A stretch of 64,000 nucleotides of DNA from Antedon mediterranea. Lineage: Eukaryota > Echinodermata > Crinoidea > Comatulida > Antedonidae. Position numbers and translations under genes: made by a program. Numbering within the stretch: the first letter of the stretch is position 1; each line of letters starts with the position of its first letter. Location: positions 5,268,001-5,332,000 of the forward strand of contig NC_092679.1 of NCBI RefSeq assembly GCF_964355755.1, given 5' to 3'. The notes under the pieces were generated by a model that saw nothing but the letters and a program-made list of their open reading frames with translations, searched no databases and was not told where the DNA came from. Positions 27,901 to 43,611 of the stretch are shown here, piece by piece.

Positions 27901-28980
27901 TCAAGTTACTTGGATTGTTATCTTGTAGAGTAACTCAAGTAGCCCAAACAAATAACGTGATATACCAGAATTCTGGTGATATACCAGAATTCGGGTGATA
28001 TACTTTTTGATGAATTACTGTACTGTTTTGTGACATACATTATCATGGAATGGGTGTGATAATATGAAATGATAGATGTGGTATTTTTGTAGTATTAGTA
28101 TGTGCAGCAGTAGAGTAATTTAAATAACCAAAATTAAAGTTGCTACCAGTTTTCCGGGGATATACAGTAATTTTTGGTGAATTACTAAAATGGACGAAAC
28201 AAAGAAACCATACTAAGGGTTTGTTTTTCCAACTTCATCCATTAATAATAGAAAGTAGAAATGTATTGATTTGTTTTAAAAAAATGTGGACACTATTTTT
28301 GTCATTAGTTTTCTTCTGTTGCTGATGTTTTGCTGTTTTCAAATAGACCAAACATTACTTACACTGTTATTCAGTATTCTACATTTAACAATAAAAACAC
28401 ATTACTGGATTATGACATTTACAGACAACCTATTTTGTAAGCAATGAAAATTTAATATTACCGGTACTGTATTAATATTTTATAGTTTTCCGGTATTTGG
28501 TTACTGTGGTAGTTTATTGTGCGATAAGAGAGCTTGACAATACTGTAGTTATGTGGGCCCGCATAATATTCTAGGCTGTTGAATGGGAAGCAATCGTTGA
28601 CGAATAACCCGGGGCAGGAAGGCAAATAAGCCAAGCACTGTGTGTATGCAGTACACAACATCTGTATCGTAGAATTTCTTATTAAAACCTCCAAAATGAT
28701 CATAATAGAAAAGCATGAATTGAACGTATATAACCTATTCAAACGCAATGTTTGCTCAAAATATTTACTGAATGATTCAGAACTGAATAATGGTCTCTTT
28801 AGCCTGTCAGTTGAACGCTAGTATAGAGTCTACTAAACGACGGATATTGTATCTCCATTACCGCTATTGTGTATATCTTTATTATATATGTCGGTGTAAT
28901 TCATACTAAAGAAATCGCAATACACTTTGAACGAATGTTCTACTGTCGTTATTAAAGCCTAGAACGGTTTAATAATGTTG
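24901..28980. other. AT-rich non-coding flank upstream of Six1/2
   Basis: No gene recognised. A TATATAAAA motif at 27354-27362 has no coding region attached. Two 18-bp tandem units built on GATATACCAGAATTC lie at about 27958-27994. Confidence 0.5.
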
Positions 28981-29033
28981 GATATTGCAAAGGACCTGGA
29001 AACGTTCACAGCAGAACGTCCACACCTCAAGTA

Positions 29034-29045
29034 GTATCAGGTTAC
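29034..29045 (-). promoter_or_regulatory. Six-family binding site upstream of Six1/2
   Basis: The + strand reads GTATCAGGTTAC, reverse complement GTAACCTGATAC. This matches the 12-bp consensus known for SIX1/SIX2 (MEF3-like) sites. It lies about 340 bp upstream of the start codon, next to a PBX/MEIS-like TGATTGAC at about 29048. Inference: an autoregulatory or Six-cross-regulatory element. Confidence 0.5.
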
Positions 29046-29123
29046 ATTGATTGACGTGGTTGCCATAACGATTAATTCCTATTCTGTGTTCATAATGGTA
29101 CCAAAACTGATGCGCAGTATGGG

Positions 29124-29128
29124 CCAAT
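29124..29128 (+). promoter_or_regulatory. CCAAT box, Six1/2 promoter
   Basis: GGCCAATCAC surrounds this CCAAT about 250 bp 5' of the start codon. It is a plausible NF-Y site by motif and position only. Confidence 0.3.
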
Positions 29129-29250
29129 CACAGGCGGTGATATATCAACTGCGGGTTGTAGCTTGACTAAAGTGTTGTTTCGCGTGACTTGATAGAGAAC
29201 TGCAGTAGATTGCTAGCCACATATCATTCGAAGCCACCTCTTTACACTAA

Positions 29251-30881
<1,631 letters not shown>

Positions 30882-31152
30882 GGAAAATGTCGAACAGGAA
30901 AACAAGGCTTTGGGCCGGGCAAGCACGAGTTCAGAAGACGAATCTGGTATGTTAGAGAATGGGGAACCTTCGGATTTAAGTTCACCTCAACAGACCTCTC
31001 ATCTTGTACAGGGTATGACGACATTAATGCCCCATCCTCCATCAGCGCCTTCGGCAATAGCAGTAAGCGGCCATGATGTCATGGCGGCAAGCCTAAATAC
31101 TTCCATTTTAGCTCCAATGCCTAACAATCATTTAGTAGATTTAGGATCCTAG
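30882..31152 (+). CDS. Six1/2: Six1/2 homeobox transcription factor, coding exon 2 (C-terminal tail)
   Basis: Seen: a TTTGTAG acceptor ends at 30881. Joining exon 1 (ends AG) to G at 30882 restores codon AGG and continues AKER-ENVEQENKALG, which parallels the AKERENTEN junction of vertebrate SIX1. It is a phase-2 intron directly after the homeodomain. The exon adds 89 residues, giving 274 in all, against about 284 in human SIX1. The tail has a Ser/Glu/Asp-rich stretch (about residues 198-220), a Pro/Met/His-rich middle, and ends NNHLVDLGS before TAG at 31150. The terminal LVDLGS is diagnostic for Six1/2. The rest of the tail is diverged, as usual outside the two domains. In the family the tail contributes to transcriptional activity; no catalytic role is expected. 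An in-frame Met at 30832 lies in intron sequence and is not a real start. Confidence 0.95.
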
Positions 31153-31830
31153 CCTTGGTATATATAGAAATAAATGGCTTTGAATTTGCAATATTTTGTC
31201 GAGCTAAATTCACAATTTTTCCCTCACATATGAACTTTAAAATGAAGCTTTTATCTAACGTGTTATTTTTTTGTCCTGTAAAACTCAAAGAAAGTATTAT
31301 TGCCAAAGGCAATATTTGTAACTTATTGAGTTTGAGTGTGTTAAAGCAAAAAGCTGATCACTATGATCTGTCTTCAGAGATGAAGTACTATTGTGACACT
31401 AAATATTCTTGTTCTCTATGTATAATATGTGTAGCTAAGGTTGAGAGTTAGGCCTCTCAGATTTTACAAGAAGCAGCATTTACGTTTTATGCACACTTGA
31501 TTAAGTGAGTCTAGTCCGGGTGGTTTTGAGTCACAGTAGCTGCATGCTGCTAGCTAGCCAGGGTGAATGTATCCTCTCATAAGTGAAGTTTATGGTCTTG
31601 CAAATAATAAACATGCACCGTTTGTTGATTTTAGCATAAAAAGAGCAACCAATCCTTATAAATTGTAAATCGAATCTTGGCTTTAAAACATTGGATTAAA
31701 TACCGTAGCTGGTTATACTTAATATGTTAAAACACTATAGGAAATTGTATACAATTGGTATGGTTCATTTGTATAGGCCTATGTTCAAGCTGATAAACTT
31801 CCAATAAAATATCTTTATATATCAACACTA
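31153..31830 (+). other. Probable Six1/2 3' UTR with candidate poly(A) signals
   Basis: After the stop codon the sequence is AT-rich with no further homologous coding. AATAAA at 31803-31808 is the most plausible polyadenylation signal (about 650 nt of UTR). Another AATAAA at 31169-31174 lies only 17 nt after the stop and seems too close. The extent is inferred from the signals alone. Confidence 0.4.
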
Positions 31831-34800
31831 TATTAAAAGGTACATTCTTGTGAATATCGCAACAAATTTAAATTTATTTAAATGACATAAACTTAGTGTG
31901 TAACAACGTTATCTTGATCGTTACATATTTATATGTTGAACAAGAACATACGAAATGTATTCATTAAATTATTTCAACTTATATTTTAAATAAGTGTACT
32001 CGATAAAACATTGGTCAAATAACTTTGTTAGTATACGTGCTAAACACCAATATTTAGATTGATTTTTTTGCACATGGAACGAATTAATAACACAAAATAA
32101 TAAGCAAAGTGATGATGTATTTTCTTAAACCTTATAACACTAAGGCTTAATCTATAATTGTGTTTTATATTCTGTCACATTGAAGCCCGTTCAACATACA
32201 CGCCATTTAATACATCTTCATAATTCCGTATACAGGGTATTAATATTAGTATTATTAATAATACTATATTTATTTGGATAATAATTTGAACGTCCATTTT
32301 TAAAAGAACGTTCGTATCATTATTATATAACTGACCACCTGACTTAAGGTTAAGATTGTTAATACAAATTAGTAGCTCCTCCCAGTGCATTACTACTGTA
32401 CTAGTAATAGCTCACATCCTTCCTTTCCATTTAACTACTATTTCTAGACATTTTGCTACTACCACCATTCGCTAGTCCTTTAACATGGTGGCCTATCTTT
32501 TCTATTATGACTTACTAAATGCACCAAATATCATTAACGAATTAAGTACCACTTCAAACTATTAAACGGTACATTTAATACTGGTAGTATAGTATTATTA
32601 GTAAACGTAGGTACTACAGTTATTAGGCCTAGCAAATATTTGGTTGTAGGCTACAATGTAGGTCGGTAAAAGCGTTACATTCTATCGGTAATAGCCTAGT
32701 GTTTATGTGCATAAAAGTGCTATATGTGCAAATACGATGTCACCTGAAGTAGGCCTAATTTAAAATGTCATTTAAAAAATGTTATTATTTCCTTTGGTTT
32801 ATTTATGTTGTCGCGTCTGATTCAATGTGACAGATCCCACGTCCAAACATTATGAAACATTGTATTCAAGTTTGACCAATGTAAAAAAACGAGGCTACCA
32901 GACGAGCAAAATTTATAAAAATAGTTTAATCCTTCTTGAAAACACTGTGTAATAAATGTTGTTAAAAATAAAGAAACTGGTGTAACCTATGTACATAGAT
33001 AATAATGGTTCAAAATGGAATGATTGTACTGGCTTCAGGTATAACAGAATGTATGTAACCCTTATTCGGAGCATACGCCACTTTAAACAGGGTATTCTAC
33101 GCTATGCGTACAAACTAATGCATCAACCGCTGTCAAAATATAGATATAAGTATACGTTTTGACATTCTGAGAATAAATGGTTTTAAAACGAGATAAATGT
33201 TCCAACTCTGATTTTGTGAAAGTTCTAATGTACTATATCTTTTAAATATTTATATACAATCTTGATTGGGGTTATCCTCTATTTAAGCTAGGTTACCGTA
33301 TGCCGCGGCTTAGGTTATGGATTGACTTATTAGGTGAATGAAATGTACAATATATTGTATTTATATTATTATTGTACAAAAGAAAACATACAAAGAAAGA
33401 CGATATATATGCTAGTTGAAGAATGCGTCGGTCCATCAACATTCAACCATTTCAACGAAAAACCAAGAAATCGCAATGTGGGGTAAGTTTCAGAAATAAC
33501 TTACATTTTTCTTTCGTTTTTAGTAATTACATTTTGTACTGATTTGTTAAAATAATTTTGAAAACAAATAGTATTACTGTATTTTATATTTACTGTTTCA
33601 ACACGTTTTATACCATTTTATTGAAAATGTTGGATTTTTATGTTTCTTTATGTTATGGTACATTTCCTTTTTTAAGTTAATGGAGATATTAACTCAGAAT
33701 TAGTAATCAACTATTACATTTTTTTGTATTAAATTGGTTCACGACACAATATTTTAGGAACGTGAGTCTCTCATCACTGGTGACACTGCCCCCACTCGGC
33801 TCTGGCAAAGATTTTTTAAACCTTAGTAAAAAGGCAAAAGTCTAAACCAATAACAACAAAAACAACCTTATTTATTAGTTTCAACTTTATATAATTAAGG
33901 TTAAAATAACAATTTCTATACATTTTTATATATACCCCACCACTTTCTTCCACTCCTCAATTGATAGTCTCCGACGCCCCCAAAACAATTCATTAATAAC
34001 GTTCTGTATAATACAGTAGTTAACCCTGACAAGAAACTCTCTCATGGGCCAGGTTTACACCTCTCTCACCCCCTCCCCACCCCATCCTCTCTATCAACAA
34101 AACTCTCATATTTAACAAAATAATGCAAACATTGTACTGTATTGAATAGTTTGAAAGTTGGTAATAAGCATGTACTTCCTCTTCATGGAATCACTCTTAC
34201 CAAAAGCTCATATTTCGAGTTTGTTTAGTATACTGTTTCCAATATTTCCTCAATACCGGCTCTCCTCCTATTAGTCGTAACATGATTTAATATTTGTATT
34301 AGCTATGTTTTATAAACATTTGAAGGAATTGAGTCATTTCTTAAATATTTCCAATTTGTCTAGTGCCCACCTTTGGTTTAGTAATGATTGCTATTAGGCC
34401 TATTCTAACATTATTATGTTCGCCAAACCGATAACAATTCTGACTTTTCTAAAAATAGCATAAAGGTACTTTCTAAGGATTGTTAAATTCATTTTATTTT
34501 ATCAATCCTTGAGTTTTTTTTAATAACAATGTTGACGCATGGTGGCGTGTGAACCCATACACAATAGTTGACTATTATTACTCAACTCCGAATTTTTTTA
34601 TAATTTTGTGGATTTATTAATAATATTATCTTTTTTTTTAATAATGTCAATAATAATGTGATATGATAGGCTTAAATTTATTCCAGTCTACAGTGAATCA
34701 ACCGTTCGATTGCTTTATCATGATTCATTTCGATATTTACTCAAATGATACTATAATATGATCATGATGGAATATTATCTAATGATATAATATTATTTGT

Positions 34801-37800
34801 ATTTTTAATATATGATCTCGTACTTGGTTTATAGTCACATTAATCATAAACATCTAACCATAATTACTAAAGTAATTTGGTAGCCACGGTATATGATATG
34901 CCATGTTTTAACAAATTCATAAGTCGCTTATAATGCAATTCCACGTTAGCTCAAATGACCAGAAAATTATATTAGACACTTATATCGCGTCTACCTGTTA
35001 CATATAAAGTATACTAAGGTATTTTAAACCTATTGTGTGTGATTAATTCTTTTTCTCGATATGTATACAAATGAATGGGTCCCCCAGCTACTTAAAAGCT
35101 TCTTAAGTTTCTAATTTTTAAGTATGTGCGTCAGGGGTTTGTATTAATTAGCCAATCTTCTTATACATTTAAAATGTTTTCTTTAACCAAATAAGTATAA
35201 ACATGTAATTCATTTATATTTAGTTTGAGGGATGTTATTCTAAGTCTCGAGAGCTTTGTACTTTTGATGGCAAGTCTCCATCTATCCTCTCTACTACAAT
35301 GCATCTATTATTGATCCGTTTTGCTTGTATTTCAATACGAATAGAGTATTCAGTTTGAATGCGAAAGAAAACAACCGTTGGGGTTATAAGCAACTACTGA
35401 GGTTATAATACGTTAATCAGTCTATTTGAGTAACAATTTAGATATCACACATGGGGCTTATACCATTGTATTAAATTAAAAAATAGTCTCTACAACTTAG
35501 GCATATACATCGAAATCACAGTCAATTGTTAGAACGCCATTTAGAAATAAGTAAACAGAAAGCCTTTTTAGAAATTAATTATAAAATAAATTTTTATTAA
35601 TTATCTTTGAATATGTGGTAAAAATATTCATTATTATTATTTATTAACAAATTGTATTAATCTACCAATTGATATTGTATTGTTAATGAATACCAATACA
35701 TTGTATGGACACTAAGTAATTAACAGTATAATTATCATTGTTGTTTAATCGCACAAACTATAATAAAAAAAATTATTTTTTTTAAATTACAAAATAACAT
35801 TTTATTTTGTAGTTTGATAAGGAGAGTGTGGCAACTAGGTCGTTGTAATATAATCGTTTTTATACGACCTTGTGTTTTAAGTTGTTATGATTATTAAATT
35901 TGTCGAAGCATAATCGAAACTAACTAAGTACACCTTAAAAATGGTTCAATTTATTGAACCAAATTAAGTATAATCAAGTTAAAATTATATATTTTAGTAT
36001 TGTATTAGTTTAGGGTTTTAATTTTTCTATTGTTTTTAAATGTATGTAGGGCATAGGCTTATATTTACAAAAAATAACCCATAAAAATATATCATTTATT
36101 TTCATCATTGATGAATTTTAATTGTCGCAATGTCTTCATAAATCCAAAGTTCTATAACAATAAAGAGCGGATTTGAAAGTGACAAATTATGAAATGATTG
36201 TACGGTAATATAAATGCATTTAATACAATGCAATGTGAAGATAGAAGTGCCTAGGCCCCGTGTTTGCCAATTGTCTACATACGTTGCATTATTGTGAATG
36301 CCATAACCTCGCTTTCTCTCGTAATCTGGGTCAATTCGGTCGACATTGATCGCGTCGGTTCAATATACAATACTTTCATATTTTATCATAGGTAATTATT
36401 GTAATACAACATTCAATATTCATGAATTTAAAACATACTTTCTATTTGTTCGTCGAACATTTTGTTCTTATCCTAATTTCCATTCCATTTCCATTTTATT
36501 CAATGGTACTGTTTTGATTTGTTAATGTAAACTAATAAGCTGCTATTCTTTAACACATGCTAATATTTACAACAATAATGAGCTTACTGTTAGTTAGTAA
36601 AACATTGTTATTTCATATCGTTTCATTTCACATCAACTTAAAATACTCAATCAAACGAAGATATTTATTATTTCAACAGCTGTACTGCTCAGTGTTATTG
36701 TTCTAACGTCATTTAATTATAATCATAAAATTATCTTTTTTTTTATTGCTTATAACTCTTAATTTCGATTATTTATGGAATCAATGTAAAATCAATTTTC
36801 TAAAATGTTATTTTGATTATTTCTTGTAGGAATTTACCATTTTGTGTGATATTTAAATTGTTAGCAATACATGTTGTTTCCGTCGTTTTTCATTGCATAA
36901 TTACAACAGGGAAATTATGTTAATATATTTTACATGAGATTGTATTCATAATGATAAATGATTATAGGTCCATTTTTGGAAATTGTCAATATAATATTAC
37001 AATATAAATTTAGATAATAATGTATAAAAAAAAGTAACGGAGAAACCCATGAAAGTAGATAAAAGAAATAAAAAATGAACAGGTCATTTATATTCGGTTT
37101 ATTTGCGGTTTATAGGCAGTAACCTATACTTTAAAAGACAAGCTTCCATCAACGTGAGACATGGCTTTTAGCTCCTATTCTTGTTTAATTAATGTGAAGC
37201 TTATCATGGCTAGATATATAATAAAGGAATGAAAGAAATGATTATAGCTTCGGTTATAAGTATCTTAGTGCAGATTAATTTATAATTAATGTCATTTTAA
37301 TTACCAGTGAATGACAGAAGAGCAGTTTTCAGCAAACACGTAGACAAAGATACTTCTTTACATTTGTTACTAAAATATTTACTTATTATCTAAATAATAG
37401 CTGGGACAATACACTTATTAAAATCCATGATCCTCTCTCAAAACGTTTCTATTTTTCGGTTACTTTCTCGGACTCCCATCATATTTTGTTCATTTATTTT
37501 TTTACCCAATTGTTGAATCATACTTTTTAGGTCATAATTTTTCCTTTCTGTTGTTATCTTTTAATTATTTTTTGGTTGGACTGCGTCTCATATGAGGTCT
37601 ATTATGTCTTTCTATTTTTCACAGTATATACAAATTCTATCTTAAATATGTTGTAATTTCCTTACATTTTAAAGCAATTTGTGTCTAATTTTATATTAGT
37701 AGTAGTTATTTATTAGTAGAATATTATTAATATTTTATAATTTGATTATTATAAATATAAGAATGATAATCTATGTTTTCTGTTATAGATTATTTCCTAT

Positions 37801-38423
37801 TATTTATCAATGATTTTCCAATAGATTTTGATAATTTATATTTTATATTTCTAAAATATATAGGCCTAGGACTCATGCCGGCAATCATTTTGAAGAAAAC
37901 AACAATAATTTGATTGTCGCAAAGAATAATTCAATAAATAAATTTACTTTTTAAAGGAATCGTTTAGCCACAAAATAAAAAGGTTTCTTTATTTGTTGTC
38001 AAAATGTCGTTTGATAAAATAATAATATAAATGGTTATACGATCCAGTATAATTATGGCGCTATATGAACTTTATTAATAAATTGACATTAGATAGGACA
38101 AGCAATGTTTTCTATAATTCGAAAATTATACGAATTTTATTTTAATTATATACTTGTATGTAACAGCATTTGGATCTTTTCTTGTTTTAGTGTTACTAGT
38201 TTCGATTAATTCGTTAGGTTACCTGTTATCATGCTTTCTATATAGTTGTTATTATTAGGCGAATCGATACTAAATATTAGTACTATTATTTTCAACTTTA
38301 ATCTTTCTGAAATGTATATTATTTCAGGTTCTACGACTTTATTCGTTTAGTCATTTTGAAGAGCTGTTCTATTTTTCGATTACCGCAATAAACTATCTGC
38401 CTATATGTTAATAACATAGGCCT
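31831..38423. other. Very AT-rich gene desert downstream of Six1/2
   Basis: No gene, RNA or repeat family recognised. A donor-like GGGGTAAGT follows an ATG at about 33475, but no exon can be supported. Confidence 0.55.
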
Positions 38424-38530
38424 ATATTAATTTATTTTTATTTATTTCTTCTTTATACTGGGCTGGGACCTTTTCAGACTGTTCTCCCAGATGCCCAGAG
38501 CACAGACTAAACCAGAGTAGAGTACAGAGT
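38424..38530 (-). mobile_element. Possible retroposon 3' end
   Basis: On the minus strand a GC-richer segment (CTGGGAGAACAGTCTGAAAA, then GGTCCCAGCCCAGTATAAAG) runs into AAGAAATAAATAAAAATAAA. This looks like the 3' end and A-rich tail of a retroposon. The family is not assigned. Confidence 0.3.
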
Positions 38531-41500
38531 ACAATAAAAACAAGAAGAAAAACCTATTGGCAATTGTGCTAAAAGTATTAGTTTTGTTACATAATTGTTG
38601 TTATACACCTAGTTATTAAGTAGAAACTTGGAATTATTCTTCCTTATTTATCTATTGGTTTAACTTGCATTACATAAAAATAATAATCTTGATATTTTTG
38701 CCATTTCTTTTTGTTATTGAACGAATTATAAATATATTGCCCTGTTCTTTTTAATATGTACATCTACTTATTTTCTATATTTTAGTAACTTTTGAGTACA
38801 AAATATTGTGCTTTCGTTAATTTTTCTATGTAAAAAGTCCAACACTGTACTTTGTTTTTGCTAAATATAATTTTTTACAACGTTATTTTAATACAATCAA
38901 GGTTATTTACCTATCCAGTTGTCATAACCAATATGGCTGTCAATTATATTACATTGCCCTATGACATCTACACGTTAGTATTTAGGGTATGGCCTATTTT
39001 TGCTAATAATGTATAATGTTTTATAATTTTAAATGTGCTCGATGTATGTTATAATCACAAGGGTTAAGCAGATGGGGTAAACTCAGAGACATTGGAACAT
39101 ATGAAAATAATAAATGTAACGGAAGTAGTGGCAGCTTACAACCAAAGTACATCTTCAAGATTTAATACTCAGACATATCTGATCAACTTTATGTTTTACA
39201 AAATCAGATTATCTTTCCAACGTTCATTGCTAGATTCGTAATTACAATGCATTTTGGGTATTCGGTATAAATTACGTCAGCGTCTGGAAAGGCATCTTAA
39301 TAATTATTATAGGGTACTTATCATAAATTCTTCATATTATTGATGATGATTTTGACGACGATGATTATTAACAATTTTCATTCCTGTTTAATTTAACTAA
39401 ATTCCATAGGAACTACTAAAATATTACTGACGTTTGGTCTGTTTGCCAACATAATGATTGCAAAACAATTATTACACCAAAAGAAATAAAATGCTATTTT
39501 TTAGGTCATTTTCTCAGAGTAAGTAGCCTACCACATTGAACAGTAAATAGGATGTCATACATTAAATGTAATGTTACGATTATTATAAGATTTAAAATTC
39601 CCATTTTCTGAGCATAAAACAATAACTATATGACCCTCCTACATGTAAGTTAGGTAATTATTCAAATTAATTGATAATTATTTATGAGTCAATTATTAAT
39701 TGATTGACTAAAGTAACCGCAGTGAATATGGCGATCTGCTTCTGTTCCGACTGTCATCTTACTAATATCACGTGACTCTAAGAGTTGTAATATTGGATAC
39801 AAATGGGGTTACTAGTTGCTAATATTTCCCTAAAAAAACGATTTCTTAAAACTTAAACTGTCTCAAAGAATGTATCTGTACTAATACGCCACACTCTTTA
39901 TATACTTATTTTTTTGACAATCGAAACTAATATTTATAATTAAAATAATTTTCTATATTTCCTGTTCCCGATCGTTCTATTTTCGATTGGTTTTTATCAC
40001 TAAAACGAGTCGATTGAAATACAAACCACAAATTTCTAACACATTTAACTTTAATAGAAACTTACACTTTTATGTACGATTGGTAATTATTGTATTATAT
40101 TTCAAAATTGATAGGATTATACCTATTAACTAGGTCTATACTTTTCAAATTCTTTTCTACTTCTAATTAGATCTGCTTTGAAAATCAATGGACGGTGATA
40201 GATTGCCAATCCCCTCTTTTACTAGCTCGTCTCTTTTCTAAATAGTCTGTTTCATATTTGACCATTATACTCCACCAGTGCCCTCAGGGGGTCCTCTAAT
40301 GCAAACACAGCCACCCTTACACACCAGGTTTTTTCAAAATCTATGAAAAGCATTTCTTTTTTTGTTCTTTTGGAATGAACTTTTCCTGCACTAAAAGTGC
40401 TTCATTGAATTGTTTACTTAAAGATAATGTATCACTCGCTTTAAAGTCTTTCTATTTCTTTTACATGTCTGTGTCTTTAGAAAATAACAAATTTGATACG
40501 GAGGAACACAATACAAGAGAAACGAATTGTAGATAACTTGCTTGTTTAACTGCATTTTTCACAAAGTCTATTAAATATAACTTCTAGTTTTATTCAATAT
40601 TGGTTGTGTATTCTTTATTGAATTTTTAAAGAGAGCTCATGTTTTTTATTCAGATTCAGTTTATAATGTAATCTACACGAATGAATGCCCTATATATCAC
40701 AGTATCATAGAATAGTATCTCAACAAGTAAATGCCACAATGGTACTATCAATACAACCCAGAGTTTTTTACATAGCGTTTTGATAATTAACGTTCATGAT
40801 TACATTTATGATAATTATGCCTAAATACTATTTATTGAAGTACAACTTGATCGAAATAATCGTCAATTGTATAGGTCTTTTATTTAGGACACGCTTTATC
40901 TTAGCTTTTACAATGTAAGGGAACGTACTCTGCCATTGATATTAATTCTGCAGACGTTCTTTCTGTGTATGTATGAAGTTCAAAAGGTGACTTATTTGCT
41001 TACAGTTCTTTCTGTTAAATCTAGCCTGAGGTAAGAAAGCTCAACCGTTTTGGAGTAATTGTTAGACTTTTGTTTTCATTGTCAAGCCCAATTAAACTAT
41101 ATTTGCTTAACAGATTCTCTAATAAACACCTTGGCTCCTTACTGCCTTTATAATAGTACAGAAAAAAAAATTAGTTAACTTAAAGCCTTGACTGTGAGTT
41201 GCTTCAATTTAATTAATCGTAAGTTCTACGCCTCCATTTTACACTGCTTCTTAAGCAACGGCTGGAAAACCACACTGTGTGCAGATTCTGTCTAGGCCTA
41301 ACCGTTTATCTACAATATCAGTTATTTCTGCCAATGTTGTTATTAGAAATATCATATCTAGAAAAGCAGGTGTATTGTATAGACATTGCGCCTTTGCTAT
41401 TTTACTATACACAAAGGGACTGATTTATGAGAATACCTCTATTGACCTGGTCCTACTTTCGACCTCTTTATAACTAACGACGATAATTCAAAATCGTGTT

Positions 41501-42756
41501 CGACCTTAGTTTTTTTGGAATAATTCAATTTGATACCTGATTTGGTCGCAGTCAAATCAAACGTTCCGGCCGACAATTTTATGGACCCTAGGCCCTGAGA
41601 ATAGCTACTCAGTTACACATATATGATCATGTCAGCTGCCAGCACAAGAGGGGGTTTGGGTGACCAATCATGAAGGCAGCACGTAGCCAAAACAAGGGCT
41701 AGGGTTAGACAAATATGTCCACGTTGGTAATTATTAATATCAATATTTTCATTAAGTTCTATTATTGAACCATCTTTTGTGTAAGAACTAGAAAAATAAA
41801 GAAAGTAACAATACATACTAGCCTTATAAAAAAAAATGAAAACATTTGTTAAATATGTATTTGTAATGTAGGCCTCATTGATTAATCCGAGTAATGTCTT
41901 CGAAATGTCATTTGACTCATCATACTTCAATCAACAGATGTAAAGACACAAACCTGAAATATTTTTAGTCTTGGCAATATGAAGAGGGTAACCCACAGCG
42001 TGTGGTAATCGCTCATCTGACCCTTCATATACGACATGTCATATAATATCCAGGAATAAGCATTTTCAATCCAGAAATGTTTTTCGACAGTATCAAAAAG
42101 TATTCACAGCGAGTTTATCGGGACATGCGCACTTCGTACCTTAACTTGTTTTGAGGTTCAGGAGAGGTCTCAGGAATGGACGATCTAACACTGTAAGCCT
42201 ATATATTTAGTATAGGTAATAGTATTTAGATACTTTTACATTGTAAGAAGGTAGTGACACAATCCAACATTCTGTTCTGACGGGTCTGATACAGTGTTAC
42301 AATTTGTACGTGGAAGAAGAGACGATCAACGGTTTGTTAAGCAACTATAAGACGATGAAGAAGATGTGCCACGGATTGAATTAACTAATAGTTTTGGGTT
42401 AACTTAAATTGATCTCGTTGCTAGGATCAAATTTCGTCATCATTTCTTATTACAGCTTTTATCAATAAAGATGGTAGACTGAACCACTCGTCTTGTCTCT
42501 TAATATCAGCTTATTGGAGATCGTTATAAATGTTAACTTGAAATCAGATGAATACTATAACACGATATTTACACAGAAAGTTACAGTTTAATTCTCTTAA
42601 CATAGATAATATATGTTATATTGCCAATTTGCCAATTTGAGACGGATACAGGGTTAAGAAACAATAATAATAAAAATAATATCTATTAGGCCTAACAAAG
42701 AGAAGATGGCTGTGAACATGTAACGCACAAAAATGATTGAATCTCTAAAACTAATG
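38531..42756. other. AT-rich non-coding stretch
   Basis: Nothing recognised. The 105-codon minus-strand frame at 41613-41930 has no domain and ends in low-complexity sequence. Confidence 0.5.
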
Positions 42757-43250
42757 TTTGGTTTCCACAATATAGACGCAAGGCAAGGACGTAAGCGTAA
42801 CGTAAAGCGTGGTTCCCACTAGCGACGCAACACAAGGACGTAACGCAAGTGAATTGACCAATCACAAGCCATGGCTTATTCGCTTGTGATTGCTAACTGT
42901 CTATAACTTCGCTTGTCATTGGTTAAAACGCTTGCGTTGCGTTTACGTCCTTGCGTTACGTTCTAGTGGAAACCAAGCTTAATTTACTTGCGTTGCGTTA
43001 CGTCCTTGTGTTGCGTCGCTAGTGGGAACCACGCTTTAGTGATTTGACAACAACGAATTGTCATTGTCATTGGACAACTCGCTCGCGCTGCGTCTACGTC
43101 CTTGCGTTGCGTCTACGTCCTTGCGTTGCGTCTACGTCCTTGTGTTGCGTCTACGTCCTTGCGTTGCGTCTACGTCCTTGCGTTGCGTCTACGTCCTTGC
43201 GTTGCGTCTACGTCCTTGCGTTGCGTCGCTAGTTGGAACCACGGTTAAGG
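42757..43250. mobile_element. CGT-rich compound inverted-repeat element with internal 19-bp array
   Basis: Arms at 42803-42850 and 42986-43038 are inverted copies, identical over about 46 bp (AGCGTGGTTCCCACTAGCGA, then CGCAACACAAGGACGTAACG). A second pair of ends (GTTTGGTTTCCAC at 42759, GTGGAAACCAAGC at about 42966-42978) interleaves with them. A third right end, CGTCGCTAGTTGGAACCACG, closes at about 43244 after the array. TAA and TTA flank the main arms. Non-autonomous; no transposase. Confidence 0.75.
43088..43230. repeat. 19-bp CpG-rich minisatellite, seven units
   Basis: Units of TTGCGTTGCGTCTACGTCC occur seven times with a single C-to-T change. The unit is itself a variant of the neighbouring inverted-repeat arm, so it is an internal amplification of a transposon end. 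The open frames read through it (Arg/Leu/Val-rich) are repeat artefacts. Confidence 0.9.
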
Positions 43251-43507
43251 AGTTAGCCCTATTAATGCAGAAATCAAAGACGCAAAACAGTTTTACAAGC
43301 CCCTATCCAGTTGATCTTGTCATAAGTTTCTTATGGTATTTACAACATTAATTAAATACCGCACCACGTTTTTGTTAAATTTGTTTTATCAAATTGCTTG
43401 CATTTCAATAGTCCTATTTTTGAAAAATCACTAATTTTAGTTACAATATAATTTTTAATTAAAAGTATGAAAATATAATTTATACATGAATTTGAGGAAT
43501 CTGTAAA

Positions 43508-43611
43508 ACCTGTCACTATCAAACTAGTTTGTGATGTGTCTAAATATGGTAGTTATATGCCCAAATATGGTAGCGATATGACATCATCATGTCCATAGTA
43601 TAGACAGAGCT
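43508..43611. mobile_element. MITE family A, copy 2 (internally shortened)
   Basis: CACTATCAAACTAGTTTG on the left, AAATATGGTAG and GACATCATCATG inside, and TAGACAGAGCT on the right. It is about 104 bp, with part of the left end and the right interior deleted. Confidence 0.7.

Noticed and set aside
43044-43351. Arg/Leu/Val-rich repeat frames
   Set aside because: They read through the 19-bp array inside a transposon arm.
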